Assembly (NCBI RefSeq): GCF_018860545.1 | Contig: NZ_JAHKPN010000011.1 | Coordinates: 124,001 to 188,000 of the forward strand | From: Winogradskyella psychrotolerans | GTDB lineage: Bacteria > Bacteroidota > Bacteroidia > Flavobacteriales > Flavobacteriaceae | DNA: 64,000 nucleotides | Direction: 5' to 3' | Shown here: positions 16,443 to 24,621 of the stretch, piece by piece | How positions within the stretch are numbered: position 1 is the first letter of the stretch | Layout of the letters: the number at the start of each line of letters is the position of its first letter | The notes under the pieces: model-generated | What the model saw: only the letters and a program-made list of their open reading frames with translations | What the model was told of the DNA's origin: nothing | Databases searched by the model: none | Translations under genes and position numbers: made by a program

Positions 16443-17849
16443 ATGAAGATTGAACAATTATATACTGGCTGTTTAGCACAAGGTGCTTATTATATTGAAT
16501 CTGAAGGTGAAGTTGCCATCATTGATCCGCTAAGAGAAGTTCAGCAATATATTGATAAAGCAAAAGCTAATAACGCCAACATTAAATATATTTTAGAAAC
16601 ACATTTTCATGCTGATTTTGTTTCTGGTCATGTAGATTTGGCGAAAGAAACCGGAGCAACTATCGTATTTGGACCAGGAGCAACTACAGAATATAATATT
16701 CATGCTGCTACGGATGGTGAAGAATTAAAATTAGGAAAAGTAACGATTAAAGTATTACATACTCCAGGACATACTTTAGAATCCGCGACGTACTTATTAA
16801 TAGACGAAAACGGAAAAGATCACGCTATTTTTTCGGGTGACACCTTGTTTTTAGGCGATGTTGGCCGACCAGATTTAGCCATTAAATCTGATTTAACCAA
16901 AGAAGATTTAGCTGCTATGTTATATGATTCACTTCGAAATAAAATTATGCCACTAGCAGATGACGTTATTGTTTATCCTGCTCATGGTGCTGGTTCCGCC
17001 TGTGGAAAAAACCTAAGCAAAGAAACAGTTGGTGTTTTAGGTGAACAGAAAAAAACAAATTATGCCTTGCGTGCAGATATGACTAAAGCCGAATTTGTAA
17101 AAGAAGTTTTAGATGGTATTGCTCCACCACCACAGTATTTTGCGAAAAATGCCATGATGAATAAAATGGGTTACGACACTTTTGAAACCGTTTTAAAAAC
17201 TGGAGATGTAGCACTAAAGCCTGAAGAATTTGAAGCTTTAGCTAATCATGAATCTGCATTAGTGTTAGATGTTAGAACACAATCTGATTTTATAAAAGGT
17301 CATATTCCAAATTCAATATTTATTGGTTTGAATGGCGGTTTTGCTCCTTGGGTTGGTGCTTTAATAAAAGACATCAAACAACCTATTATTTTAGTGGTTC
17401 CAGAAGGTAAATCTGCCGAGGCTGTTACGAGATTATCTCGCGTTGGTTATGATAATACCTTAGGTTATCTTGAAGGCGGATTAGAGGCGTGGAAAAACGC
17501 AGGAAAAGATGTTGAAACCCTAGACTCCGTTACCGTTGAGGAATTTGCAGAGAGAGCAAAATCGGATACGCTTAATATTTTAGATGTACGTAAAGATGGT
17601 GAATATTTGTCGTCTCACATTGTAGATGCACAGCATTTATCGTTAGATTTTATCAATGAAAAGATGAACGAAGTCAGCAAAGATAAAACCTACTACGTGC
17701 ATTGTGCAGGTGGGTATCGCTCTGTTATTGCGGCATCAATTTTAAAAGCAAGAGGATTCACTAAACTTATAGACGTTGATGGTGGCTTTGCAGCAATTAA
17801 AAATACCGATTTAAAGACAACGGATTTTGTTTGTCCTTCAACTTTATAA
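16443..17849 (+). CDS. CstB-like persulfide dioxygenase-rhodanese fusion
   Basis: The 468-residue cytoplasmic enzyme has three domains. The first is a metallo-beta-lactamase fold (1-250) with iron ligands H54, H56, D58, H110, D133 and H181. The second is a rhodanese fold (about 262-360) whose active loop ILVVPEGKSAEA has no cysteine. The third is a rhodanese (about 365-460) with catalytic C421 in HCAGGYRS. C10 (YTGCLAQGAYYI) and C187 (GSACG) match conserved cysteines of the CstB type. CstB enzymes oxidise low-molecular-weight persulfide to sulfite and combine it with sulfane sulfur to thiosulfate. The order of dioxygenase, pseudo-rhodanese and rhodanese fits that family better than ETHE1. It lies 70 bp after the TauE-like gene. 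Confidence 0.92.
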   Translation: MKIEQLYTGCLAQGAYYIESEGEVAIIDPLREVQQYIDKAKANNANIKYILETHFHADFVSGHVDLAKETGATIVFGPGATTEYNIHAATDGEELKLGKVTIKVLHTPGHTLESATYLLIDENGKDHAIFSGDTLFLGDVGRPDLAIKSDLTKEDLAAMLYDSLRNKIMPLADDVIVYPAHGAGSACGKNLSKETVGVLGEQKKTNYALRADMTKAEFVKEVLDGIAPPPQYFAKNAMMNKMGYDTFETVLKTGDVALKPEEFEALANHESALVLDVRTQSDFIKGHIPNSIFIGLNGGFAPWVGALIKDIKQPIILVVPEGKSAEAVTRLSRVGYDNTLGYLEGGLEAWKNAGKDVETLDSVTVEEFAERAKSDTLNILDVRKDGEYLSSHIVDAQHLSLDFINEKMNEVSKDKTYYVHCAGGYRSVIAASILKARGFTKLIDVDGGFAAIKNTDLKTTDFVCPSTL

Positions 17850-17909
17850 CTAAATTTTTAAACCTTTCAGTTTTTTTTGAGGGCAGAGAGGTTTCTAAAA
17901 CACATACAA

Positions 17910-18185
17910 ATGAAAAATACAGTAAAAATACAGAACCTGAAATGTGGTGGTTGTGCAAACACTATTGTTACACAATTATCTAAATTAGATGGTATTTCTG
18001 AAGTGCAAGTTGATAACGATACCGACGAAGTAAGCTTTACAGCCGCTTCCGAAAATGACACTGAAACGGTAAAAACTAAATTATCACATCTAGGCTATCC
18101 TATTGATGGAGACGCGAACTCATTGCCTAAAAAGGCAAAATCTTTTGTGAGTTGTGCTGTAGGAAGAATGACGAAACAGGATTAA
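17910..18185 (+). CDS. Heavy-metal-associated (HMA) domain protein at end of sulfur operon
   Basis: The 91-residue product carries an HMA ferredoxin-like fold with the metal or sulfur site LKCGGC (C12, C15). A further cysteine lies in the C-terminal tail SFVSCAVGRM (C82). The start at 17910 gives the canonical MKNTVKIQNLKC; an upstream in-frame ATG at 17877 would add 11 non-family residues. CopZ-like proteins normally carry copper. Here the position behind a persulfide enzyme, and the tail cysteine, leave open a role as sulfane-sulfur carrier, or copper protection of the pathway. Confidence 0.85.
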   Translation: MKNTVKIQNLKCGGCANTIVTQLSKLDGISEVQVDNDTDEVSFTAASENDTETVKTKLSHLGYPIDGDANSLPKKAKSFVSCAVGRMTKQD

Positions 18186-18220
18186 TAGTATTCTATAGCC
18201 CTATTTCTAAATACAAACAA

Positions 18221-18245
18221 AAAATCCCACTCTAAGTGGGATTTT
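18221..18245. terminator. Bidirectional terminator between sulfur operon and clpS
   Basis: An 11-bp perfect stem (18221-18231 with 18235-18245, loop CTA) has A and T flanks and lies between converging genes. Confidence 0.85.
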
Positions 18246-18250
18246 ATTAT

Positions 18251-18523
18251 TTAAACTATTTCAGCGCTAAGGCCTGCTTGTAGCAGCTTGGAACATCGTG
18301 GTTCCAAATCTTCATAAGCTCCTGTTTTAACTGTACATTTCCCTTTATAATGCACCAATAAGGCACATTGCTCTGCTTGCTCTGGCATATGATCGCAAGC
18401 ATAAATAAGCGTATTAATAACATGGTCAAAAGTATTGACTTCATCGTTAAATAATACGATTTCATTTTGTGCCACTTCTTCTTCTTGTAAAAGTAGCTCT
18501 TCTGAATATTTTTCTTTAGTCAT
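18251..18523 (-). CDS. clpS: ATP-dependent Clp protease adaptor ClpS
   Basis: The 90-residue adaptor delivers N-degron substrates to ClpAP-type proteases. It has the ClpS core: IVLFNDEVNTFDHVINTLI, then AEQCALLVHYKGKCTVKTGAYEDLEPRCSKLLQAGLSAEI. The NDE and HxxG-like residues of the N-end residue pocket are present. The start at 18523 (MTKEKYSEELL) is preferred to one 7 codons upstream. It lies 62 bp downstream of prmA on the same strand. Confidence 0.93.
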   Translation of the reverse strand: MTKEKYSEELLLQEEEVAQNEIVLFNDEVNTFDHVINTLIYACDHMPEQAEQCALLVHYKGKCTVKTGAYEDLEPRCSKLLQAGLSAEIV

Positions 18524-18585
18524 AGTAGATATCTTTTTAAGCAATTCTTATAAGCTTAGTCTGACAGACTCTATTTTAATTACTA

Positions 18586-19419
18586 CTAATTTATAAATTT
18601 TAATGAAACCCACTGCCCTTTTTGGAGAGTTTCCTCCAATTTTAACATCTGTTTGTTACATTCTGCTTCAATTAACGGTATATCTTCTTTGTAGAAACCA
18701 CTTAAAAATAAGGAGCCATTTTTATTTAAGCATTTGGCATATTCAGATATATCGGCTAACAATATATTTCTATTAATATTCGCAATAATACTATCGTAGA
18801 TTTTTCCTTCTAACAGTTTTACATCACCTTCGTAAACCGAAATGTTCTTACAATCGTTGCGTTCTACATTTTCAATACTATTTAAGTAGCACCAATTATC
18901 AATATCAATAGCATCGAGTTTTGCAGCCCCTACTTTTTCTGCTAATATGGCTAAAACTCCGGTTCCACAACCCATATCTAAAACCGACTTATTCGTAAAA
19001 TCATTTTTTAGTATATGCTGAATCATCATGTGTGTTGTTTCATGATGCCCTGTACCGAAACTCATTTTGGGTTCAATAATTAAATCGAATTTGGTATCTG
19101 GCTTCTCATGAAAAGGTGCACGTACCGAAACGACATCATCAACGACGATAGGATTAAAGTTTTTCTCCCATTCTTCGTTCCAATTGGTTTGCGCGATCTC
19201 TTCAAACGTATAAGAAATCTCAAATTCATCTGAACCTAAAATATAAATAGCATCGAGAATGTTTTCATTCCATTCTTCTTTCTGAATATATGCAATTACT
19301 CCTTCTTCATTTTCTACAAAACTTTCAAAACCTGCATAACCCAATTCTGCAATTAAAATCTCAACGGCTGGCTGTAATGGACTTACCGTAAACGTATATC
19401 CTATATATAATTCCGACAT
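18586..19419 (-). CDS. prmA: Ribosomal protein L11 methyltransferase
   Basis: This SAM-dependent enzyme trimethylates L11. The 277 residues comprise an N-terminal substrate-recognition domain (1-110) and a Rossmann methyltransferase domain with KSVLDMGCGTGVLAILAEKVGA (motif I, near 145-165), the upstream FGTGHHETT and the catalytic region SIIANINRNILL. Start and length fit the family. A -7 box TAAATTTG lies at 19433-19440 on this strand, 14 bp upstream. Confidence 0.93.
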   Translation of the reverse strand: MSELYIGYTFTVSPLQPAVEILIAELGYAGFESFVENEEGVIAYIQKEEWNENILDAIYILGSDEFEISYTFEEIAQTNWNEEWEKNFNPIVVDDVVSVRAPFHEKPDTKFDLIIEPKMSFGTGHHETTHMMIQHILKNDFTNKSVLDMGCGTGVLAILAEKVGAAKLDAIDIDNWCYLNSIENVERNDCKNISVYEGDVKLLEGKIYDSIIANINRNILLADISEYAKCLNKNGSLFLSGFYKEDIPLIEAECNKQMLKLEETLQKGQWVSLKFIN

Positions 19420-19432
19420 TTATTTTTTTTAG

Positions 19433-19440
19433 CAAATTTA
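19433..19440 (-). promoter_or_regulatory. -7 box TAAATTTG for prmA
   Basis: TAnnTTTG on the minus strand in the 69-bp gap shared with the divergent porin gene. No convincing -33 TTG. Confidence 0.4.
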
Positions 19441-19463
19441 CTAATCATTAATTTAGTTACTAT

Positions 19464-19471
19464 TACTTTTG
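19464..19471 (+). promoter_or_regulatory. -7 box TACTTTTG for the porin gene
   Basis: TAnnTTTG on the plus strand, 17 bp before the ATG at 19489. It is divergent from the prmA box, 23 bp away. Confidence 0.4.
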
Positions 19472-19488
19472 CACCAAATTAAAATATT

Positions 19489-20691
19489 ATGAATAAATAT
19501 ATTGTTGGCATTCTATTTTTGATTTTATCTCAAATATCAATTGCGCAAGAGAATAATGATATAAAACTGTCCGCATTGCCGTATTATAGCTACGGTAAAG
19601 GCTTAGGTATCACTTCACCAGACAGTATTTTTAAATTGAATATTCGTTTTAGAATGCAAAACCGGTTTACCTACTTAAATAATGAAAACGACGAAGATGG
19701 ATATGAAGCCATGATAAGACGTTTGCGTTTGCGATTTGATGGTTATGTGGGTGATCCCAGTATCATTTATGTGATACAATTATCATTTTCTCCAAACGAT
19801 GTCGGAGCTATTGAAGATGGAGATAACCTTAACATTATTAGAGATGCCATTGTATTTTATAGACCCGACAAACACTGGAACATTGGTTTTGGACAAACAA
19901 AACTCCCTGGAAATAGGCAACGTATTAATTCCTCTGGTGCTTTACAACTTACCGATCGCTCTATTAATAACTCCCGTTTTAATATTGATAGAGATTTTGG
20001 GTTACAGGTCTATTATTTAAATGAATTACAAAACAAATTTTCCTATAACGTAAAAACAGCCATCAGTACTGGTGAAGGCAGAAACTGGACGAAAGAACCT
20101 GATAACGGATTAGCGTTTACGGGACGTTTAGAACTTTTTCCTTTTGGCGCGTTTAAAAGCAACGGAACACTATTTGAAGGTGACATCAAGCGCGAAGAGA
20201 CTCCAAAACTAATGCTCTCTGGTGTGTACCATTTTAATAATAATGCTCGAAGAACTCGTGGTACAATCGGTGACGATTTATATGACCAGCGTGATATACA
20301 GTCTGTATTAATAGATGCTATTTTCAAGTATAACGGTTGGGCATTTCAAACAGCATACATGCAGCGTACTGCTGACGATCCTGTTACCATAAATCCTGAG
20401 GATGCCTTAGAGTCTAGATATGTATTTGCGGGCAGTGGTTTTGATGCCCAATTAAGTTATATTTTCCCAAGTAATTATGAACTTGTAGGTCGTTATTCTT
20501 ACCAAGAACCACACAAAGATATTGAGGTCCTTACACCACAAACTAATCAATATAGCCTTGGTGTCACTAAATACATTTGGGAACACGCGTTAAAGTTACA
20601 AGCTGAAGTTACCAATAGCGAACTGAACTATGTGGATTCTAGTCAGGCGAATGATTGGTATTTACGATTTCAGGTTGAGATTGGGATTTAG
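19489..20691 (+). CDS. Outer-membrane porin, OprO/OprP (phosphate-selective) family
   Basis: The 400-residue product has a signal peptide (1-19, ending SIAQ). The rest is a beta-barrel resembling OprO/P porins: LNIRFRMQNRFTY, MIRRLRLRFDGYVGDPSIIYVIQLSF, RDAIVFYRPDKHWNIGFGQTKLPGNRQRINSS, DRDFGLQVYY, and a final strand WYLRFQVEIGI. The family forms trimeric anion channels, several specific for phosphate or polyphosphate; the substrate here is not known. It lies alone on the plus strand between prmA and tpiA, which are both on the minus strand. Confidence 0.88.
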   Translation: MNKYIVGILFLILSQISIAQENNDIKLSALPYYSYGKGLGITSPDSIFKLNIRFRMQNRFTYLNNENDEDGYEAMIRRLRLRFDGYVGDPSIIYVIQLSFSPNDVGAIEDGDNLNIIRDAIVFYRPDKHWNIGFGQTKLPGNRQRINSSGALQLTDRSINNSRFNIDRDFGLQVYYLNELQNKFSYNVKTAISTGEGRNWTKEPDNGLAFTGRLELFPFGAFKSNGTLFEGDIKREETPKLMLSGVYHFNNNARRTRGTIGDDLYDQRDIQSVLIDAIFKYNGWAFQTAYMQRTADDPVTINPEDALESRYVFAGSGFDAQLSYIFPSNYELVGRYSYQEPHKDIEVLTPQTNQYSLGVTKYIWEHALKLQAEVTNSELNYVDSSQANDWYLRFQVEIGI

Positions 20692-20734
20692 ACCAGCATA
20701 ACCTTCAAACGTTTCATTACGATGTGAAACGTAA

Positions 20735-20780
20735 AAAAGTCCTTCAACAATTGAAAACAACCAATTATTGAAGGACTTTT
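20735..20780. terminator. Bidirectional terminator between porin gene and tpiA
   Basis: A 13-bp outer stem (20735-20747 with 20768-20780) continues, after one mismatch, into a 5-bp inner stem. It is flanked by A and T runs. Confidence 0.8.
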
Positions 20781-20805
20781 AATATTAAATGCTAATCGTT
20801 CTTAA

Positions 20806-21555
20806 TTAAAACGCATTGACTATAGCATAGAAATCTTCTGCTTTAAGCGCTGCTCCACCAATTAAACCACCATCAACATCTGGCTTTCCAAAAATTTCTT
20901 TAGCATTTCCTGGTTTTACACTGCCTCCATAAAGAATAGAAACAGATTCAGCAACTGTGTTACCGTACTTGTCTGCTAAGGTTTTTCTAATGAACGCATG
21001 CATATCTTGAGCTTGCTCAGGACTAGCCGTTTCGCCAGTTCCGATAGCCCAAACAGGTTCGTAAGCTAAAACGATATTTTTAAAAGCATCAGCTTCTAAA
21101 TGAAATAAAGCATTCTTAATCTGACCTTCAACAATCGCTTCATGGTTTCCAGATTTTCTATCTTGTAACTCTTCTCCAAAACAAAAAATTGAACGCATAT
21201 CATGTGCTAAAGCCGCGTCTACTTTCTTAGCTAACGATTCGTCGGTTTCATTAAAATAAGCACGACGTTCACTATGCCCAAGAATAACAGTATTAATTCC
21301 AATACTTTTTAGCATACCTGCACTAATTTCACCTGTATAAGCACCATTTTCTGCAAAGTGCATATTCTGAGCAATAACCTCAATAGACTCTTGTCTTAAA
21401 GATTCAAATGCTTGCCATAAATTTGTAAACGTTGGAGCAATCATAACCTCAGCATCTGATGTTTGATTTTGCTTTAATAATTCGGATAATAAAAGTTCCG
21501 TCTGAGGTAAATCGTTATTCATTTTCCAGTTTCCGGCTACGATATGTTTTCTCAT
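20806..21555 (-). CDS. tpiA: Triosephosphate isomerase
   Basis: It interconverts dihydroxyacetone phosphate and glyceraldehyde 3-phosphate. The 249 residues include GNWKMN (substrate lysine), LGHSERR (catalytic histidine), AYEPVWAIGTG (catalytic glutamate), and the phosphate loops YGGSVKPGNA and GGLIGGAAL. I start at 21553-21555, giving MRKHIVAGNWKMN. The longer frame adds 16 residues reading through the -7 box at 21590-21597. Confidence 0.97.
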   Translation of the reverse strand: MRKHIVAGNWKMNNDLPQTELLLSELLKQNQTSDAEVMIAPTFTNLWQAFESLRQESIEVIAQNMHFAENGAYTGEISAGMLKSIGINTVILGHSERRAYFNETDESLAKKVDAALAHDMRSIFCFGEELQDRKSGNHEAIVEGQIKNALFHLEADAFKNIVLAYEPVWAIGTGETASPEQAQDMHAFIRKTLADKYGNTVAESVSILYGGSVKPGNAKEIFGKPDVDGGLIGGAALKAEDFYAIVNAF

Positions 21556-21589
21556 AATATATGTATATTGAATTTTTAATTTTAGTACA

Positions 21590-21597
21590 CAAAAATA
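21590..21597 (-). promoter_or_regulatory. -7 box TATTTTTG for tpiA
   Basis: TAnnTTTG on the minus strand, 34 bp before the tpiA ATG. No good -33 element. Confidence 0.35.
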
Positions 21598-21640
21598 ATA
21601 CAATAAAGATAATGGTTAATTGACAATTATCAGTATTTCA

Positions 21641-22714
21641 TTACGATAACTTCACCCTAGGATCTAACCACGCATAAATGACATCTACAAAAATATTAAT
21701 CGTAATAAAAATGATAGCGATTACTAAAACAGCCCCCATTATTACTGGCAAATCTAATGTATTAAGCGCATTTACGATTTCTTTACCGAGTCCATTCCAG
21801 CCAAAAATATATTCCACAAAAACGGCACCCGCCAACATCGATGCAAACCATCCTGAAATTGCTGTGACTACCGGATTTAATGCATTTTTTACAGCGTGAT
21901 TTTTAATCACTTGAAATTCGCTCAACCCTTTGGCTCTTGCCGTTCTAATATAATCTTGATTTAAGACTTCTAATAGTGAATTCCGCATTAATTGAATCAC
22001 TACAGCCAATGGCCTTATACCTAAAACAACGGCTGGTAGGATTAAGTTTTTCCATTGAATGTTCATTTTCTCACCAAAATCATCCAGTTCATACAAACTA
22101 CCTGTCATTTCTAAATTGGTATACTTATGTAATACAAAGCCAAATAACCAAGCAAACAGAATTGCGCTAAAAAAAGAGGGCACACTCATTCCGAATGTGC
22201 TTAATATTTGAATGCTTTTATCTACCCAAGTATCTTTATACAATGCGGAAATAATACCGAAAATAACTCCCAAAATAATGGCGATTACAATAGCTGAAAT
22301 TGCTAAAACAAACGTATTAGGGATAGTCTCTCCAATAATTTGAGTCACCTTTTTCCCTTGTTTAGCAAACGATTCTCGTAAATAAGGTGCTTTTATAACC
22401 GTCGTGGTATTTCCAAAACTGAATAACTCAGTTGCTGTATATTTATTAGGTCCTAAATAGGTGTAATCTTTTGGTGTGTTAGAATGAAATGATATTGGAG
22501 ATAAATCATTCAAATAATATAAAAACTGCGTGCCAATGGGTTTATCAAATCCGTATTTCTTCTTTACAGCAATAACCTGTTCTTCTGATTGGTTTTGTCC
22601 TAGCATCATTTTTGCAGGATCACCAAGTTTATTAAATAAAAAGAAAATGACGGTTATTACACCTAGCAAGGTGATAAAGGCATAGAAGATTTTATTGATT
22701 AAATATCTTATCAA
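21641..22714 (-). CDS. ABC transporter permease, DppB/OppB type
   Basis: The 357-residue inner-membrane permease of peptide/nickel-type ABC importers begins MIRYLINKIFYAFITLLGVITVIFFLF. It has a periplasmic insert (about 35-130), then five helices. The cytoplasmic EAA loop RTARAKGLSEFQVIKNHAVKNAL (about 250-275) docks the ATPase. The DppC partner, ATPases and binding protein are not in this window, so it is either an orphan here or works with subunits encoded elsewhere. Confidence 0.9.
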   Translation of the reverse strand: MIRYLINKIFYAFITLLGVITVIFFLFNKLGDPAKMMLGQNQSEEQVIAVKKKYGFDKPIGTQFLYYLNDLSPISFHSNTPKDYTYLGPNKYTATELFSFGNTTTVIKAPYLRESFAKQGKKVTQIIGETIPNTFVLAISAIVIAIILGVIFGIISALYKDTWVDKSIQILSTFGMSVPSFFSAILFAWLFGFVLHKYTNLEMTGSLYELDDFGEKMNIQWKNLILPAVVLGIRPLAVVIQLMRNSLLEVLNQDYIRTARAKGLSEFQVIKNHAVKNALNPVVTAISGWFASMLAGAVFVEYIFGWNGLGKEIVNALNTLDLPVIMGAVLVIAIIFITINIFVDVIYAWLDPRVKLS

Positions 22715-22789
22715 AAAAATGGGTTATTATAAAACTCAGTTAAAAACATCGTTTAATTAAAAACTGACACTAAAATATTACGCCATTAA

Positions 22790-23884
22790 TTATAATTCAA
22801 TGTCTTCAATATCATTCCAATGTGCTTTGTTTACGACAGTTCCTTTGTTTAATATGATAACTCCAGGATTTGCACGCACTATCGTTTTCACGACTTTCTC
22901 ATCACACAAGTAAATATCGAAATCTAGATTATAATCTGCTTTTACTTGTGCTTTGTCTGCAGGTCCGGAAGACGACAAACCAATTACCGTATAGCCCTTT
23001 TTCATGGCGTCATCAGCAAAAGATTTTAACTTTGCCATACCTTCTGCTTCACCTTTGTTGACATTATACATCGTAATCATCACAAGTTTATCTTTCTCTA
23101 AGAAAAAACTGGTTAAATCTTCTTCATCCGATTCAATAGAAAAATCTTGAATAGCAGGAATATAACCTTCATCAACCGTTTTAGTTTCTACACCAACATA
23201 CTCACCATCCACACTTGGATAACTTCCGTTTGTGACAAATTCTTGTTCTTCTCCATTAACGTTAAAGGTCCACGTATATTCTAAAATAGGTTGTTGAGCA
23301 TCTTCAGGAATGGCCATTTCTTCAGATAAATTATTACCAATGGCATAGGCTCTAAAATCTATAGAAGGTAAATGCATTAACACATGGTATCCAAACCAAA
23401 GCGATACAATAAAACTCAATAACGCAATTATGGTTGTTGGTAATTTTGAAAAAATTGGTTTGATATGTTTAACTCCAACAAATAAAATTAAAATTAACAC
23501 TAGCAACACTACATCTTTTGAGAAGCTTTCCCAAGGTGTCATAGCTAAGGCATCACCAAAGCAACCACAATCTTTCACTTTATCGAAATACGCCGAATAA
23601 AACGTTAGGAACGTAAAGAACACAATCATTAACAGCAAGCTCCAAACCGTAAATTTTGGTTTATAGCCTATTAATAAGAAAACCCCTAACACCACTTCAA
23701 ACACCACAACGAGCACTGAAATGCCGAGTGCATATGGGATTAGAAATTCGATATTTAAAACATCTGAACTAAAATATTCTTCAAGTTTATAAGAAAACCC
23801 TAATGGATCATTAAGTTTTATAAATCCTGAGATGATAAATAATATTCCAGTGAAAATTCTACTAAGATGTACGATGTATTTCAT
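22790..23884 (-). CDS. BT_3928-type membrane protein: DoxX-like domain plus thioredoxin-like domain
   Basis: Of 364 residues, the first 145 hold four helices of a DoxX/MauE-like fold (LSRIFTGILFIISGFIKLNDP at 8-28) with a CGCFG cysteine pair near residue 105. A fifth helix follows near 150-165, then an extracytoplasmic region ending in a thioredoxin-like fold (about 230-364) without a visible CxxC. The pairing suggests an envelope redox or thiol role, but no enzyme activity is known to me. It is widely conserved in Bacteroidota next to tpiA and folP-type genes. Confidence 0.85.
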   Translation of the reverse strand: MKYIVHLSRIFTGILFIISGFIKLNDPLGFSYKLEEYFSSDVLNIEFLIPYALGISVLVVVFEVVLGVFLLIGYKPKFTVWSLLLMIVFFTFLTFYSAYFDKVKDCGCFGDALAMTPWESFSKDVVLLVLILILFVGVKHIKPIFSKLPTTIIALLSFIVSLWFGYHVLMHLPSIDFRAYAIGNNLSEEMAIPEDAQQPILEYTWTFNVNGEEQEFVTNGSYPSVDGEYVGVETKTVDEGYIPAIQDFSIESDEEDLTSFFLEKDKLVMITMYNVNKGEAEGMAKLKSFADDAMKKGYTVIGLSSSGPADKAQVKADYNLDFDIYLCDEKVVKTIVRANPGVIILNKGTVVNKAHWNDIEDIEL

Positions 23885-23896
23885 AAATTCTTGTAA

Positions 23897-23914
23897 TTCC
23901 TGCGAAATCAGGAA
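23897..23914. repeat. Single degenerate copy of a short intergenic palindrome
   Basis: TTCCTG-N6-CAGGAA plus flanking bases matches one arm of the larger inverted repeat at 51259-51323, including the following AATCTA. Confidence 0.5.
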
Positions 23915-23983
23915 TCTATTTTAAGTTTGTATTCTTATCTAACTATCACTTCAACCACGCTTCGGTTCCATATTTATGGCAAA

Positions 23984-24526
23984 TCAATCAGCTTCGTTTA
24001 AATGAATCATTGCAAATATCGAATAGTTTATCATATCCTGATAATTAGCATCAATGCCTTCACTTACTAGTGTTTTTCCAGCATTATCTTCAATTTGCTT
24101 TACACGTAATAATTTTTGTAAGATTAAATCGGTTAACGAACTCACACGCATATCTCTCCATGCTTCACCGTAATCATGATTTTTATCGAGCATTAATTGT
24201 TTGGTGAGTGCAATTTTTTCGTCATATAATTCAGTAGCTTCTTCAGTATTTAAATCAGGTTGCTCTACGACTCCCTTATCTAACTGAATCAATGCCATTA
24301 AACAATAGTTAATAATCCCAATAAATTCACTGACTTCACCTTCATCTACTTTTCTAACATCATTTTGCTGCAACCCTCTAATGCGTTGTGCTTTTATAAA
24401 AATCTGATCGGTTAGTGATGGTAATCTTAAAATGCGCCACGCACTTCCATAATCACTCATTTTATTGACAAAAAGCGCTCTACATTTAGCGACAACAGCA
24501 TCGTATTGTTTTGAAGTATCTTGCAT
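23984..24526 (-). CDS. DUF1599 protein (internally duplicated)
   Basis: The 180-residue soluble protein consists of two copies of one helical unit: KMSDYGSAWRILRLPSLTDQIFIKAQRIRGLQ near 20-50 and KNHDYGEAWRDMRVSSLTDLILQKLLRVKQIE near 117-148. The DYGxAW and SLTD motifs are family signatures, and the fold is often grouped with nucleotide pyrophosphohydrolase-like helices. A catalytic role is not shown. It is divergent from folP, 95 bp away, a Bacteroidota neighbourhood that hints at a link with folate or nucleotide metabolism. Confidence 0.88.
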   Translation of the reverse strand: MQDTSKQYDAVVAKCRALFVNKMSDYGSAWRILRLPSLTDQIFIKAQRIRGLQQNDVRKVDEGEVSEFIGIINYCLMALIQLDKGVVEQPDLNTEEATELYDEKIALTKQLMLDKNHDYGEAWRDMRVSSLTDLILQKLLRVKQIEDNAGKTLVSEGIDANYQDMINYSIFAMIHLNEAD

Positions 24527-24621
24527 TTATTATGTTATAATTTCCGTAAATTTCGCATAAATAAATTAGAAGTTCAAAGTTTGACGTTTAAAGTTTTCTT
24601 AACGCCTTTTTTAGAGTAAAT

